Below, piece after piece: positions 32,712-41,508 of a stretch of 53,589 nt of DNA. Position numbers and translations under genes: made by a program. The notes under the pieces are model-generated. The model did not search any database, was not told where the DNA came from, and saw only the letters and a list, made by a program, of their open reading frames with translations. Source of the DNA: JAHHUH01 sp045123075 (GTDB lineage Bacteria; Bacillota; Negativicutes; Acidaminococcales; Acidaminococcaceae); assembly GCA_045123075.1 (NCBI GenBank), contig JBGVIJ010000063.1:1-53589 (forward strand). Reading direction: 5' to 3'. How positions within the stretch are numbered: position 1 is the stretch's first letter; the number at the start of each line of letters is the position of its first letter.

Positions 32712-33412
32712 TGAGTAACGAAGCTTTACTGATTTTAAACTTAATAGTTGTTTACGGTAGTGTTATTTTGTGGTACTACTTTTTGAGAGATAAAGGCTTG
32801 TATTGTTGGACAGTGCTTGCCACGGTTGCTGCTAATATTGAAGTAATGATTTTGATAGATGCCTTTGGTATGCAACAAACTTTAGGTAACATTCTCTTTG
32901 CATCTACCTTTTTGGTGACGGATATTCTTAGTGAACTTTATGGCAAGAAGCACGCCAACACCGCTGTAAATATCGGCATCTTAACTTCTCTGGGATTTAT
33001 TATGCTCTCTCAATTTTGGCTACACTTTACACCTGCGGTAGAAGATGTAGTGTTTCCGCACATTGTAAGTGTTTTCAGCAATACTCCACGTGTTATGGTT
33101 ACAGGTCTTTTGGTTTATGCCATAGTGCAAAAAATTGATGTATGGCTTTATCATTACTGGTGGTCTTATACTAGTAGAAAGTTTGGTAGCAGTAGTAAAT
33201 ATTTATGGATTCGTAACAATTGCTCCACAATGCTTTCCCAGCTTTTAAACACTATCCTTTTTACTATTGGTGCCTTTTATGGGGTGTTTAGTGCTGATGT
33301 ATTGGTGGATATTATCATTTTTAGTTATATAATTTTCTTTGTTACAAGTTTGCTTGATACACCTTTTGTGTATTTTGCAAGGTATCTTCACCACAAAAGA
33401 AAAGCTTTATAA
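32711..33412 (+). CDS. yhhQ: Queuosine precursor transporter (YhhQ family)
   Basis: A 233-aa integral membrane protein of the YhhQ/QPTR (DUF165) family, six or so helices. The family signature FLVTDILSELYGKKHA (about 73-88) and RNNCSTMLSQLLNT in the second half are clear. It imports queuine, preQ0 or preQ1 for tRNA modification. The start codon overlaps the previous stop (TAATG), so it is translationally coupled to the radical-SAM-like gene and shares its preQ1 riboswitch. Confidence 0.9.
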   Translation: MSNEALLILNLIVVYGSVILWYYFLRDKGLYCWTVLATVAANIEVMILIDAFGMQQTLGNILFASTFLVTDILSELYGKKHANTAVNIGILTSLGFIMLSQFWLHFTPAVEDVVFPHIVSVFSNTPRVMVTGLLVYAIVQKIDVWLYHYWWSYTSRKFGSSSKYLWIRNNCSTMLSQLLNTILFTIGAFYGVFSADVLVDIIIFSYIIFFVTSLLDTPFVYFARYLHHKRKAL

Positions 33413-33417
33413 ATAGA

Positions 33418-33443
33418 AAAAGCTCCGCAAACGCGGAGCCTTT
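33418..33443. terminator. Bidirectional terminator
   Basis: GCTCCGC / GCGGAGC stem (7 bp) with an AAAC loop, preceded by an A-run and followed by TTTCTT, between convergent genes. Confidence 0.8.
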
Positions 33444-33444
33444 C

Positions 33445-34974
33445 TTATTCTTGGAGAAGATCTTCAATTTTGTATTTTTTGCCGGTAAGCAAACATTCGA
33501 TGCGAGAGTTTACAACAGGATGATTGCTTAAACCTTGAGCGGTGTGCAGTGCGTGGCGCAGGGCAGGAGTTATATGTTCAGGTCCCCATTCATCAAGAAT
33601 CATGCAAGCAATTCCGCGGGGCCAATCGTATAGGGAAGTGAGCGCTGCAATGATAATGCCAACACCTTCGCCCGGATGGTTACGTAAATAACGTAAAGGA
33701 ACCAGCAACGCATTTTGGTCAATCAGATATTGGTAGATATTTTTCTCAACAGTGTCTAGAACTTGTTTTGAGCGTTCATCACCGGTAAAGGCAAGCAAGT
33801 AGGGAAGCAGTTGAGTTTCTGTGGGATGTTCGCAGAAGTAATCGAAAAGACGTTGCCAAATATCAATGTCCAGTTCGTAAGCGAAGTCGCACAAAGGATA
33901 GTTCACACCTTTGTCGGTAATGAGAGTTTCATCAATTTCTTTTTGCCAATCGCGTTGATAGATGATGCTATCACAAACTGCAATGATGGTATGACATTGG
34001 TTTGCAGAAAGCTTGTACCAGTTTTGAGTATCAACTAAAGTGTTGAGGCCGATGCACAAGGCAACGATATCGAGAATCTCTTCGGGAGTAGTAGCAATCT
34101 TTTTCGCGTGTCGCAAGAGATTGTTTAACAGTTGTTCCAAATCAATGGAAGTGGTATTAAAGTTTTGCTCAATAACGCCAGGAGCAAAATTATTAAGCAA
34201 CAGCACGAAGTTATTTAAGATTGCTGCTGCACCTTTATAAGTATCGTAGGCAATCTCTTCTGCCTGCAAAACTTCGGCAAGCTTGCCCTCAATAATCATT
34301 TTTACGGACAGAGGCGGATATTCGATGGAAAGGTCGTAACCATTTTCAATAAGCCATTGTTGTTTGCCTGGAGTGTTGAATTCTGCGGAGTTAATAGCGT
34401 AAACTTTACCCCAACTGTTGGTGCAATGAAGCAGTTGCCAAATTTCTTCTTGGGGTGCAAAATTGGTAGCACGACAGCTGTAGAGGAAGAAGAAGGTAAA
34501 TTCTTCACAACGAGCGAGAGTCATCAAGTCTTCCCATAAATCAGGATGAGTATCTTTAAGACTTTCCATTCCGTACAAACCAAAGATAAGCAGAGCAAAC
34601 TTCACCGGCTCACGGTGGGAACTGTTGTAAAAAAATTCTTCTGCCAGTTCCATGGCTTCCGGTGTTAATTCTTCCGCGTTAAATTTTTCTAAGAAGGGAT
34701 CGCAAATTCCAGCAACTACAATTTTAGAAAGATGGTCATATAAACGACGCTTGCTTTCAAGACAGGGAATTGCAATGTGTTGTTTTAAAAGTTTTACCGC
34801 TTGCTCCGCACCTTCCATGTCAGAGGGAACTTCTGTTGTGTAATAGTAAGCATCTTCTGCGCCTAAAGGACGAGGCACGGTGGGCATAGGATCGTCAGGC
34901 AGAACATCGCTAGCAAAACGACCTTCTTCATCTATATTGTTCTTAACGTATTCAAAAATGCTATTGGGATTCAT
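33445..34974 (-). CDS. Unassigned 509-aa helical protein
   Basis: I do not recognise a family. The product is soluble, acidic and predominantly helical with many Leu/Glu-rich segments spaced like HEAT or TPR-type repeats; no signal peptide, membrane helix or catalytic motif stands out. It starts MNPNSIFEYVKNNIDEEGRF and ends in KYKIEDLLQE. Its own extended -10 promoter and a strong terminator make it a single-gene unit convergent with yhhQ and divergent from ftsH. Codon use fits the neighbourhood, so recent transfer is not suggested. Confidence 0.7.
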   Translation of the reverse strand: MNPNSIFEYVKNNIDEEGRFASDVLPDDPMPTVPRPLGAEDAYYYTTEVPSDMEGAEQAVKLLKQHIAIPCLESKRRLYDHLSKIVVAGICDPFLEKFNAEELTPEAMELAEEFFYNSSHREPVKFALLIFGLYGMESLKDTHPDLWEDLMTLARCEEFTFFFLYSCRATNFAPQEEIWQLLHCTNSWGKVYAINSAEFNTPGKQQWLIENGYDLSIEYPPLSVKMIIEGKLAEVLQAEEIAYDTYKGAAAILNNFVLLLNNFAPGVIEQNFNTTSIDLEQLLNNLLRHAKKIATTPEEILDIVALCIGLNTLVDTQNWYKLSANQCHTIIAVCDSIIYQRDWQKEIDETLITDKGVNYPLCDFAYELDIDIWQRLFDYFCEHPTETQLLPYLLAFTGDERSKQVLDTVEKNIYQYLIDQNALLVPLRYLRNHPGEGVGIIIAALTSLYDWPRGIACMILDEWGPEHITPALRHALHTAQGLSNHPVVNSRIECLLTGKKYKIEDLLQE

Positions 34975-35005
34975 AAAATCTTCCTTTTGTAATGTGATGG
35001 TATCT

Positions 35006-35014
35006 ATTATATCA
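35006..35014 (-). promoter_or_regulatory. Extended -10 promoter of the 509-aa gene
   Basis: On the minus strand TGATATAAT (35014-35006) lies 32 bases before the start codon. Confidence 0.5.
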
Positions 35015-35033
35015 TAATTTACAATCTTTTCAT

Positions 35034-35062
35034 TTGTGAATTTTAGGATGTAGGCGTATTAT
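35034..35062 (+). promoter_or_regulatory. Promoter of ftsH
   Basis: TTGTGA (35034-35039), 17-base spacer, TATTAT (35057-35062), 39 bases before the ftsH ATG. Confidence 0.5.
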
Positions 35063-35100
35063 ATACGTATAAGCTAGAATATTTTTAAGGAGATGAGTTT

Positions 35101-36951
35101 ATGGGTGACAATAAGAAACAAAAGCCTATGTTATATTATTATGTAATGACGCTTTTGGTCATTATGTTCATTAACACTTATGTTGTTCCCAATTTCTTTA
35201 GCGTGAAAACTCACGATATTCCCTATGGTACCTTTATCCAAATGGTGGACGAGGACAAGTTTTCTAAAGTAGAAATAACTGACAAGCGTATTGCTGCTTT
35301 AGGCAAAGGAGCTGACGAACAACAAATTTATGTTACTGGTCGTGTGGAAGATCCGCAACTGGTTGAACGTTTGATGAAAAGTAAAGTTGAGTTCAGCCAA
35401 GTTGTTCCCAAGGAAGATAGCTTTATCGTAAGCTTCTTCAAGAACTGGGTTGCTCCCATCTTCCTATTCTTCATTTTAGGACAACTCTTCATGCGCTTTA
35501 TGGGCAACCGTATGGGCGGTGGCAATGCTATGACTTTTGGTAAGAGCAATGCTAAAGTTTATGTAGAGGCACAAACTGGTAAAAGTTTCAAAGACGTAGC
35601 AGGTCAAGACGAAGCTAAAGAAGCTTTGATGGAAATGGTGGACTTCCTCCACAATCCTGCTAAGTATAAAGAAATTGGTGCTAATATGCCTAAGGGTGCA
35701 CTGCTTGTAGGTCCTCCGGGTACAGGTAAAACCTTGTTGGCAAAAGCTGTTGCTGGCGAAGCGAAAGTTCCCTTCTTCTCCATCAGCGGTAGTGAATTTA
35801 TTGAAATGTTCGTAGGTATGGGGGCTGCCCGTGTCCGCGATTTGTTTAAACAAGCTGAAGAAAAAGCTCCTTGTATCGTGTTCATCGATGAAATTGACGC
35901 TATTGGTAAGCGTAGAGATAGTGGTCAATTTGGCGGTAATGACGAGCGTGAGCAAACCTTGAACCAACTGCTTTCTGAAATGGATGGTTTCGACGGTAGC
36001 AAGGGAGTAGTAATTTTGGCAGCGACTAACCGTCCTGAAACTTTGGATAAAGCCCTGCTCCGCCCCGGACGTTTCGACAGAAGAATTCCTGTTGAGCTTC
36101 CCGACTTACAAGGTCGTGAGGCAATACTCCGAGTGCACGCTAAAAATATTAAGATTGCAGATGATGTAGACTTCCGTGAACTGGCACGTGCTACTGCAGG
36201 TGCTTCCGGTGCAGAACTTGCTAACATCGTTAACGAAGCTGCGCTCCGTGCTGTAAAAATGCAACGTAAACTGGTTGAGCAAGCTGACTTGGAAGAATCT
36301 ATCGAAGTTGTTATTGCTGGTTACCAACGTAAGGGTGCAGTAATTTCTCCGGAAGAAAAGAAAGTTATCGCTTACCACGAAATTGGTCACGCACTGGTGG
36401 CAGCTATGCAAAAACATTCTGCGCCTGTTCATAAGATTACCATTATTCCTCGCACTAATGGTGCGTTGGGTTATACCATGCAAATCAGTGAAAATGATTC
36501 CGTCTTGATGAAGAAGGAAGAACTTTTTAACAAGATTGTTACCATTACTGGTGGTCGTAGCGCGGAAGAAATTGTCTTTGGCAGTATTACCTCCGGTGCG
36601 GCAAATGATATTGAACAAGCAACTCGTATTGCCCGGGCAATGGTAACTCGCTTCGGTATGACGGAAGAGTTTGATATGATGGCAACTGAAATTGTCAGCA
36701 ACATGTATCTTGGTGGCGATACTTCTCTCCAATGTAGTGCAGAAACCGCTGGCAAGATTGACGCCAAAGTGTTGGAAATCATCAAAGAAGCACACGCTAA
36801 GGCGAAAGCAATTCTTTCTGATAATCGAGACAAGCTGGACGAACTCGCCAATTTCTTACTTGAAAAAGAAACCATCACCGGTGAAGAGTTCATGGCACTG
36901 TTAAATGGCGATGACAAAGAATTGGTGGTAGTTGAAGAACAACAAGCTTAA
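35101..36951 (+). CDS. ftsH: ATP-dependent zinc metalloprotease FtsH
   Basis: Membrane-anchored AAA+ protease for quality control and regulator turnover. The 616-aa protein has two N-terminal transmembrane helices (about 12-32 and 112-134), Walker A GPPGTGKT (204-211), Walker B CIVFIDEID (258-266), the second region of homology ATNRPETLDKALLRPGRFDR, and the zinc motif HEIGH (426-430). Length and order are normal. Start ATG 35101 follows AAGGAGATG. It is transcribed alone with its own terminator. Confidence 0.97.
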   Translation: MGDNKKQKPMLYYYVMTLLVIMFINTYVVPNFFSVKTHDIPYGTFIQMVDEDKFSKVEITDKRIAALGKGADEQQIYVTGRVEDPQLVERLMKSKVEFSQVVPKEDSFIVSFFKNWVAPIFLFFILGQLFMRFMGNRMGGGNAMTFGKSNAKVYVEAQTGKSFKDVAGQDEAKEALMEMVDFLHNPAKYKEIGANMPKGALLVGPPGTGKTLLAKAVAGEAKVPFFSISGSEFIEMFVGMGAARVRDLFKQAEEKAPCIVFIDEIDAIGKRRDSGQFGGNDEREQTLNQLLSEMDGFDGSKGVVILAATNRPETLDKALLRPGRFDRRIPVELPDLQGREAILRVHAKNIKIADDVDFRELARATAGASGAELANIVNEAALRAVKMQRKLVEQADLEESIEVVIAGYQRKGAVISPEEKKVIAYHEIGHALVAAMQKHSAPVHKITIIPRTNGALGYTMQISENDSVLMKKEELFNKIVTITGGRSAEEIVFGSITSGAANDIEQATRIARAMVTRFGMTEEFDMMATEIVSNMYLGGDTSLQCSAETAGKIDAKVLEIIKEAHAKAKAILSDNRDKLDELANFLLEKETITGEEFMALLNGDDKELVVVEEQQA

Positions 36952-36960
36952 TAAAATAAA

Positions 36961-36995
36961 AGAGGAGTAGGCATAAAGTCTACTCCTCTCGTTTT
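36961..36995 (+). terminator. Intrinsic terminator of ftsH
   Basis: AGAGGAGTAG / CTACTCCTCT stem (10 bp) with a 9-base loop and a TTTTT tail. Confidence 0.88.
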
Positions 36996-37061
36996 TATAT
37001 AAGCAGTTTGTTTTCATATTAAAGAAAACTATTAACAATAATGTATACATAGAAATAGCAT

Positions 37062-37089
37062 ACACTTTTGTACTTTTGTGGTGTATAAT
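37062..37089 (+). promoter_or_regulatory. -10 element and inverted repeat before the DASS transporter
   Basis: TATAAT at 37084-37089 overlaps the right arm of an inverted repeat ATACAC (37062-37067) / GTGTAT (37081-37086). A second palindrome ATGTATACAT lies at 37041-37050. No good -35 box is seen, which suggests a regulated promoter. The regulator is not identified. Confidence 0.4.
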
Positions 37090-37119
37090 AAAGGCAACCA
37101 AATTTAGTGAGGTGTTTTT

Positions 37120-38529
37120 ATGTTTAAGACTAATTTCCAAAAAGGTCTCTTCACGATCCTCGTTGGCTTGGCAATTTGGTTTATGCCTGTGCCTGAAGGT
37201 CTGAAACCCCAAGCAATGAAAGTATTTGCTATCTTCGTTGCAACTATCGTAGGTTTTATTCTTCATCCGTTGCCCATTGGTGCAATTGCTCTTATCTCAG
37301 TAGGTTTAACTGGTTTCTTAAAAGTTGTTAAACCTGCAGAAGCATTGGCTGGCTTTGGTAATGCAACTATTTGGTTAATCGTAAGTGCATTCTTGTTTGC
37401 TCTTGGCTTTATTAAATCCGGTCTTGGTAAACGTATTGCGTATAAAATTATGGCTGCCATCGGTAGCAGTTCTTTGAAACTTGGTTACACTATGGCAATC
37501 ACCGACTTGATTATTTCTCCTGCTACTCCTTCAAACACTGCTCGTGGCGGCGGTATTTTGTTCCCGGTAGTACGCAGTTTGTGCTCCGCCTTCGAATCTG
37601 AACCGGACGAAAAATCCAGAAAACGCATTGGTGCATATTTGATGAAATCTACTTTCCAAGCAGACTGCATCACTTCCTCTATGTTTATTACCTCTGTTGC
37701 TCCTAATTCTTTGTGCGTAGCATTGGCTGCACAAGCTGCAGGCGTTAACATTTCTTGGGGCGGTTGGGCTTTGGCTTGTATCGTTCCTGGTTTGTTGGCT
37801 CTTATCATCTGCCCGTATATCATTTACAAACTGTTTCCTCCTGAATTGAAAGAAACTCCGGAAGCTCCGGAAATCGCCCGTAAAGAACTTGAAGCTATGG
37901 GACCTATGAGCAGTGACGAAAAAACCGTATTAGGCGTATTCTTAATGGCTCTTGGCATGTGGGCAACCTCTTCTTTCACTGGCTTTAATGCTACCATGAT
38001 TGCGCTGGTTTGCATTGGCTTGATGCTGTGCCGTCACGCAATTGAATGGGACGACGTTATTAAGGAAAAAGGAGCTTGGGATACCCTCGTCTGGATGGGT
38101 GGTTTGATGAGTTTGGCAACTGCATTGAACAAATCTGGTTTTATTGCTTGGTTTGCGAAAATCGTTGCAGCTAATATGGGTGGCATCAGTGGTATTACTG
38201 CACTTCTTATTTTGGCAGTTATTTATATGTATGCTCACTATGGATTTGCTAGCCTTTCTGCTCACGTATCTGCAATGTTTGCAGCTTTCGTAGCAGTTGC
38301 TGTTGAAGCAGGTGCTCCTGCTGGTCTTAGTGCAATGGCATTGGCAAGCTTAACCGGTATTATGGGCGGTTTGACTCACTATGCTACTGGCCCGGCTCCT
38401 ATCTACTTTGGCGCTGGTTACCTTACTCAAGCTGAATGGTGGAAAATTGGCTTTATCGTTTCAGTTGTTAACTTGATTTGCTTTTTAGGTGTTGGTACTA
38501 TCTGGTGGAAAGTTATCGGTCTCTGGTAA
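37120..38529 (+). CDS. DASS-family dicarboxylate/anion:Na+ symporter
   Basis: A 469-aa polytopic transporter of the divalent anion:Na+ symporter family (SLC13/CitT-SoDiT1 type). The conserved substrate/Na+ motifs are recognisable: ISPATPSNTARGGGILFP in the first half and ASLTGIMGGLTHYATGPAPI in the second, matching the SNT-type repeats of VcINDY-like proteins. Likely substrates are succinate, malate, fumarate or 2-oxoglutarate. It converges on the kor operon, which consumes 2-oxoglutarate, so a metabolic link is plausible but not proven. Start ATG 37120 follows GAGGTG. Confidence 0.87.
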   Translation: MFKTNFQKGLFTILVGLAIWFMPVPEGLKPQAMKVFAIFVATIVGFILHPLPIGAIALISVGLTGFLKVVKPAEALAGFGNATIWLIVSAFLFALGFIKSGLGKRIAYKIMAAIGSSSLKLGYTMAITDLIISPATPSNTARGGGILFPVVRSLCSAFESEPDEKSRKRIGAYLMKSTFQADCITSSMFITSVAPNSLCVALAAQAAGVNISWGGWALACIVPGLLALIICPYIIYKLFPPELKETPEAPEIARKELEAMGPMSSDEKTVLGVFLMALGMWATSSFTGFNATMIALVCIGLMLCRHAIEWDDVIKEKGAWDTLVWMGGLMSLATALNKSGFIAWFAKIVAANMGGISGITALLILAVIYMYAHYGFASLSAHVSAMFAAFVAVAVEAGAPAGLSAMALASLTGIMGGLTHYATGPAPIYFGAGYLTQAEWWKIGFIVSVVNLICFLGVGTIWWKVIGLW

Positions 38530-38550
38530 TAAATTCATACACAAATAACA

Positions 38551-38578
38551 AAGGCTCCGCGAAATGCGGAGCCTTAAT
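38551..38578. terminator. Bidirectional terminator between DASS gene and kor operon
   Basis: AAGGCTCCGC / GCGGAGCCTT stem (10 bp) with a 5-base loop. TTAATTTTT follows on the plus strand, and TTGTTATTTG on the minus strand. Confidence 0.8.
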
Positions 38579-38589
38579 TTTTTGGCTTA

Positions 38590-39117
38590 TTATTTTACGA
38601 GATCCATACCGATTTGGAGAGCTTTTTTATTCACTTCTTCAGTTCCTTTGGGAACGCGGTTCAAAACTGCCTTCACTAAGGATTCTTCGGAAACGATGTT
38701 TGTAATTTTTACCAATGCGCCTAAAGCAATGATGTTAGCAAATAACGCTTTGCCCAAAATTTCTTTTGCAGAATGAGTGATGGGCAGTTCGTAAATTTTG
38801 CCGGTGTGAGCAGGCAATTTGCTTACAAAAAGGCTATCGGTTACGAGGATACTTTCAGGAGAGAGGTCAGTACTGTATTTGTTAGCTGCTTCTTGGCTCA
38901 TGGCAAGGAGCAGGTTGGGTTCGGTAACTTTGGGGAAGTGGATAGCTTCTTCAGAAATCATAACTTCAGATTTGGAGGAGCCACCGCGTGCTTCCGGACC
39001 ATAAGATTGAGATTGGATAGCAAGTTTGCCATCGAGGAGTGCAGCTTCAGCTAAGATGATGCCTGCCAAAATCAAGCCTTGACCGCCAGTGCCGGATAAA
39101 CGTAATTCTTGTTTCAT
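38590..39117 (-). CDS. korC: 2-oxoglutarate:ferredoxin oxidoreductase, gamma subunit
   Basis: A 175-aa gamma-domain protein of the pyruvate/2-oxoacid:ferredoxin oxidoreductase family, with GTGGQGLILAG at the N-terminus and YGPEARGGSSKSEV (about 40-53). It is the last gene of a delta-alpha-beta-gamma operon and starts at the stop of the beta subunit. 2-oxoglutarate is the best-fitting substrate given the subunit arrangement, although 2-oxoisovalerate-type enzymes share it. Confidence 0.88.
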   Translation of the reverse strand: MKQELRLSGTGGQGLILAGIILAEAALLDGKLAIQSQSYGPEARGGSSKSEVMISEEAIHFPKVTEPNLLLAMSQEAANKYSTDLSPESILVTDSLFVSKLPAHTGKIYELPITHSAKEILGKALFANIIALGALVKITNIVSEESLVKAVLNRVPKGTEEVNKKALQIGMDLVK

Positions 39118-39947
39118 TATTTGTTACCTCCTTGTGCACGAGCGATAAGTTCATCGTAAGCTTCGGTGTATTCCTTACGGCTATTGTCTTCATGAAGAAC
39201 GCCGATGGGGAATTTGCCAACTTTTTGTTCGTCGGAGAGTTTACTCCAAGCTGCCAGCATTACTGCGTGATCGCGTTGCCACTTCATCATTTCAGCAGGA
39301 CCGCCGATTTTGTTTTGGCGACCAAAGGAAATGGGGCAACCGGAAACAGCCTCAATAAGACTAAAACCTTTGTGTTCCATACCTTTAGCAATCAAATCAG
39401 CCAGGATTTGTGCGTGGAAGGTAGTTGCGCGTGCTACGAAGGTTGCACCTGCTGCTTTAGCCAGTTCGGTAATGTCAAATGCAGGTTCAATGGTTTCGTA
39501 GGGAGCGGTGGTTGCTTTGCTGCCTTGGGGGGTAAGCGGGGAATATTGACCACCGGTCATACCGTAAATATTGTTGTTGAAAAGAACAACAGTCATATCA
39601 ATGTTGCGACGAGCAGCGTGAATCAAGTGGTTACCGCCAATAGCAGTAGCGTCACCGTCACCGGTAACAACAAGTACTTTTAAGGACGGATCAGCCAATT
39701 TAACACCGGTTGCTACGGGAAGTGCTCTGCCGTGAGCAGAGTGAACAGTGTTAAAATCGAGATACCCGGAAGCACGGCTAGAGCAGCCAATACCGGAAAT
39801 AACAGCTACATTATCTTTGTCTAAACCAAGTTTGTCGATTGCTTTAACGATGCAACCAGTAACAACACCGTTACCGCAGCCAGGGCACCAGATGTGAGGC
39901 AGACGGCCGGGACGGAAATATTTATTAATTAAGTTTTCCATACTCAT
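39117..39947 (-). CDS. korB: 2-oxoglutarate:ferredoxin oxidoreductase, beta (TPP) subunit
   Basis: A 276-aa thiamine-diphosphate subunit. CPGCGNG near residue 20, the TPP/Mg motif VTGDGDATAIGGNH (about 94-107) and NNNIYGMTGGQYSP follow the family pattern. It oxidatively decarboxylates 2-oxoglutarate with CoA, passing electrons to ferredoxin, together with KorA. The start follows a GGAG site 18 bases after korA. Confidence 0.92.
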   Translation of the reverse strand: MSMENLINKYFRPGRLPHIWCPGCGNGVVTGCIVKAIDKLGLDKDNVAVISGIGCSSRASGYLDFNTVHSAHGRALPVATGVKLADPSLKVLVVTGDGDATAIGGNHLIHAARRNIDMTVVLFNNNIYGMTGGQYSPLTPQGSKATTAPYETIEPAFDITELAKAAGATFVARATTFHAQILADLIAKGMEHKGFSLIEAVSGCPISFGRQNKIGGPAEMMKWQRDHAVMLAAWSKLSDEQKVGKFPIGVLHEDNSRKEYTEAYDELIARAQGGNK

Positions 39948-39964
39948 AGTTCTTCTCTCCTCTC

Positions 39965-41104
39965 TTACAGTGCCATAGCTTTCTTAATTTCTGCCAGCAG
40001 CTGTGCAGGAGTTGCCGGTTCGTTATCGTATTTAGCATAGCTGGTTACAGGAACTTTGCCTGCTACTGCACGTTCTACTTCCAGAACGTATTGACCGCAG
40101 TTCAGTTCGTGAACCATGATGCCTTTAACTTTGTCAGCCAAAGCTTTCATTTGTTTTTCTGCGAAAGGCCAAATGGTAATGGGGCGAACCAAACCAACTT
40201 TCAAGCCTTCTTTGCGAGCACGGTCAACAGCTTCATAAGCAGTACGAGCACCGCCACCGAAAGCTACAACAGCGTATTCGGCGTCTTCCATACGATAGTT
40301 TTCAACTTGAACGATGTCTTCCAAATTGTCGTACAGTTTGTGGTATTGACGGTCTGCTGCTTCTCTAGTAGCGGCTGCAGTACCTTTGGGGAAGCCGGTT
40401 TCATCATGAACAAGACCGGTTACGTGCCAACGGTAGCCACTGCCGAAAGCGGGCATTGCAGGAACGAGACTTTCATCAGATGCATAAGCTTTGAAGTCTT
40501 CCGGAGCACAGGTAGGTTGTTTGCGTTCTGCTTGGGGGATTTCATCGTAGTTATCGGGAAGTTCAATTTTTTCGCGCATGTGACCAATAACTTCGTCCAT
40601 CAAGAGAATTACGGGAACACGATATTTTTCGCTGAGTGCGTAAGCACGCAAGGTAAGGTCAAAACATTCAGGAACACTTGCAGGAGTCAAAGCAATCAGC
40701 CAGTGGTCACCATGAGTGCCCCAGCGAGCTTGCATTAAATCGCCTTGGGAAGGAGAGGTAGGTTGACCAGTGGACGGGCCTACACGTTGTACGTTAACGA
40801 TTACCATAGGGATTTCTGCCATGCAAGCATAACCAATCAATTCTTGCTTCAGGGAGAAGCCGGGGCCGCTGGTTGCAGTCATAACTTTTTTGCCAGTTAA
40901 TGCAGCACCAATGATTGCACCCATGGAAGCGATTTCGTCTTCCATTTGGATAAATTTACCGCCAACGAGAGGCAGTCTTTCTGCTAAGGATTCAGCAATT
41001 TCAGTGGAAGGGGTAATGGGATAACCGCCAAAAAATTTAACGCCTGCGGCGATAGCACCTTCGACAACTGCTTGGTTGCCTTGAAGCAGTAAAATTCTAG
41101 ACAT
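39965..41104 (-). CDS. korA: 2-oxoglutarate:ferredoxin oxidoreductase, alpha subunit
   Basis: A 379-aa alpha subunit with GNQAVVEGAIAAGVKFFGGYP at the start, QMEDEIASMGAIIGA, TATSGPGFSLKQE and QRVGPSTGQPT, all typical of KorA. No gamma domain is fused, matching the separate korC. The start follows AAAGGAGTG, 18 bases after the delta-subunit gene. Confidence 0.92.
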   Translation of the reverse strand: MSRILLLQGNQAVVEGAIAAGVKFFGGYPITPSTEIAESLAERLPLVGGKFIQMEDEIASMGAIIGAALTGKKVMTATSGPGFSLKQELIGYACMAEIPMVIVNVQRVGPSTGQPTSPSQGDLMQARWGTHGDHWLIALTPASVPECFDLTLRAYALSEKYRVPVILLMDEVIGHMREKIELPDNYDEIPQAERKQPTCAPEDFKAYASDESLVPAMPAFGSGYRWHVTGLVHDETGFPKGTAAATREAADRQYHKLYDNLEDIVQVENYRMEDAEYAVVAFGGGARTAYEAVDRARKEGLKVGLVRPITIWPFAEKQMKALADKVKGIMVHELNCGQYVLEVERAVAGKVPVTSYAKYDNEPATPAQLLAEIKKAMAL

Positions 41105-41122
41105 TCAGTTCACTCCTTTAGC

Positions 41123-41305
41123 TTATTTTTCTACAAAAATAGCATAGTCAGGGCAACGCAGTTCGCATTGACCACATTTAATGCAGTTTTCTTCGTGTAC
41201 AGCTTCAATTTTTTCAATTTCACTTAATGCGAGAACTTGTTTCGGGCAGAACGCAGCGCAAATGCCACAGCCTTTACAACGTTCGGTGACGATTTTCAAA
41301 CTCAT
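41123..41305 (-). CDS. korD: 2-oxoglutarate:ferredoxin oxidoreductase, delta (2x4Fe-4S) subunit
   Basis: A 60-aa ferredoxin-like subunit with two CxxCxxCxxxC motifs (CKGCGICAAFCP and CIKCGQCELRCP). It channels electrons from the TPP site to ferredoxin. First gene of the operon; the start follows GGAGGAG. Confidence 0.9.
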   Translation of the reverse strand: MSLKIVTERCKGCGICAAFCPKQVLALSEIEKIEAVHEENCIKCGQCELRCPDYAIFVEK

Positions 41306-41373
41306 GAAATTCTCCTCCTTGTAAAGAAAAGATTAAATTTATTTCATCTTTAAAGCCTAATAGCCTTATCTAT

Positions 41374-41402
41374 ATTATATGAAATATTTTTAATATATTA
41401 AA
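41374..41402 (-). promoter_or_regulatory. kor promoter region with a 14-base palindrome
   Basis: TATAAT on the minus strand (41379-41374) lies 69 bases before korD. A perfect palindrome TTTAATATATTAAA (41389-41402) covers the -35 position. It is a candidate operator, perhaps for the divergent TetR protein; AT-rich palindromes can also arise by chance. Confidence 0.4.
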
Positions 41403-41462
41403 GTACTTCAGGTAACTTTGAAATAATTTTTTTACAAACTGGTAATATCTTCTGAATGTAGG

Positions 41463-41468
41463 TATAAT
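41463..41468 (+). promoter_or_regulatory. -10 element of the TetR regulator gene
   Basis: TATAAT at 41463-41468, 41 bases before the GTG start. No clear -35 box. Confidence 0.4.
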
Positions 41469-41508
41469 AAAAGTCAGAAATGTAATGTGCTTTGAAGGAG
41501 GTAAAATC

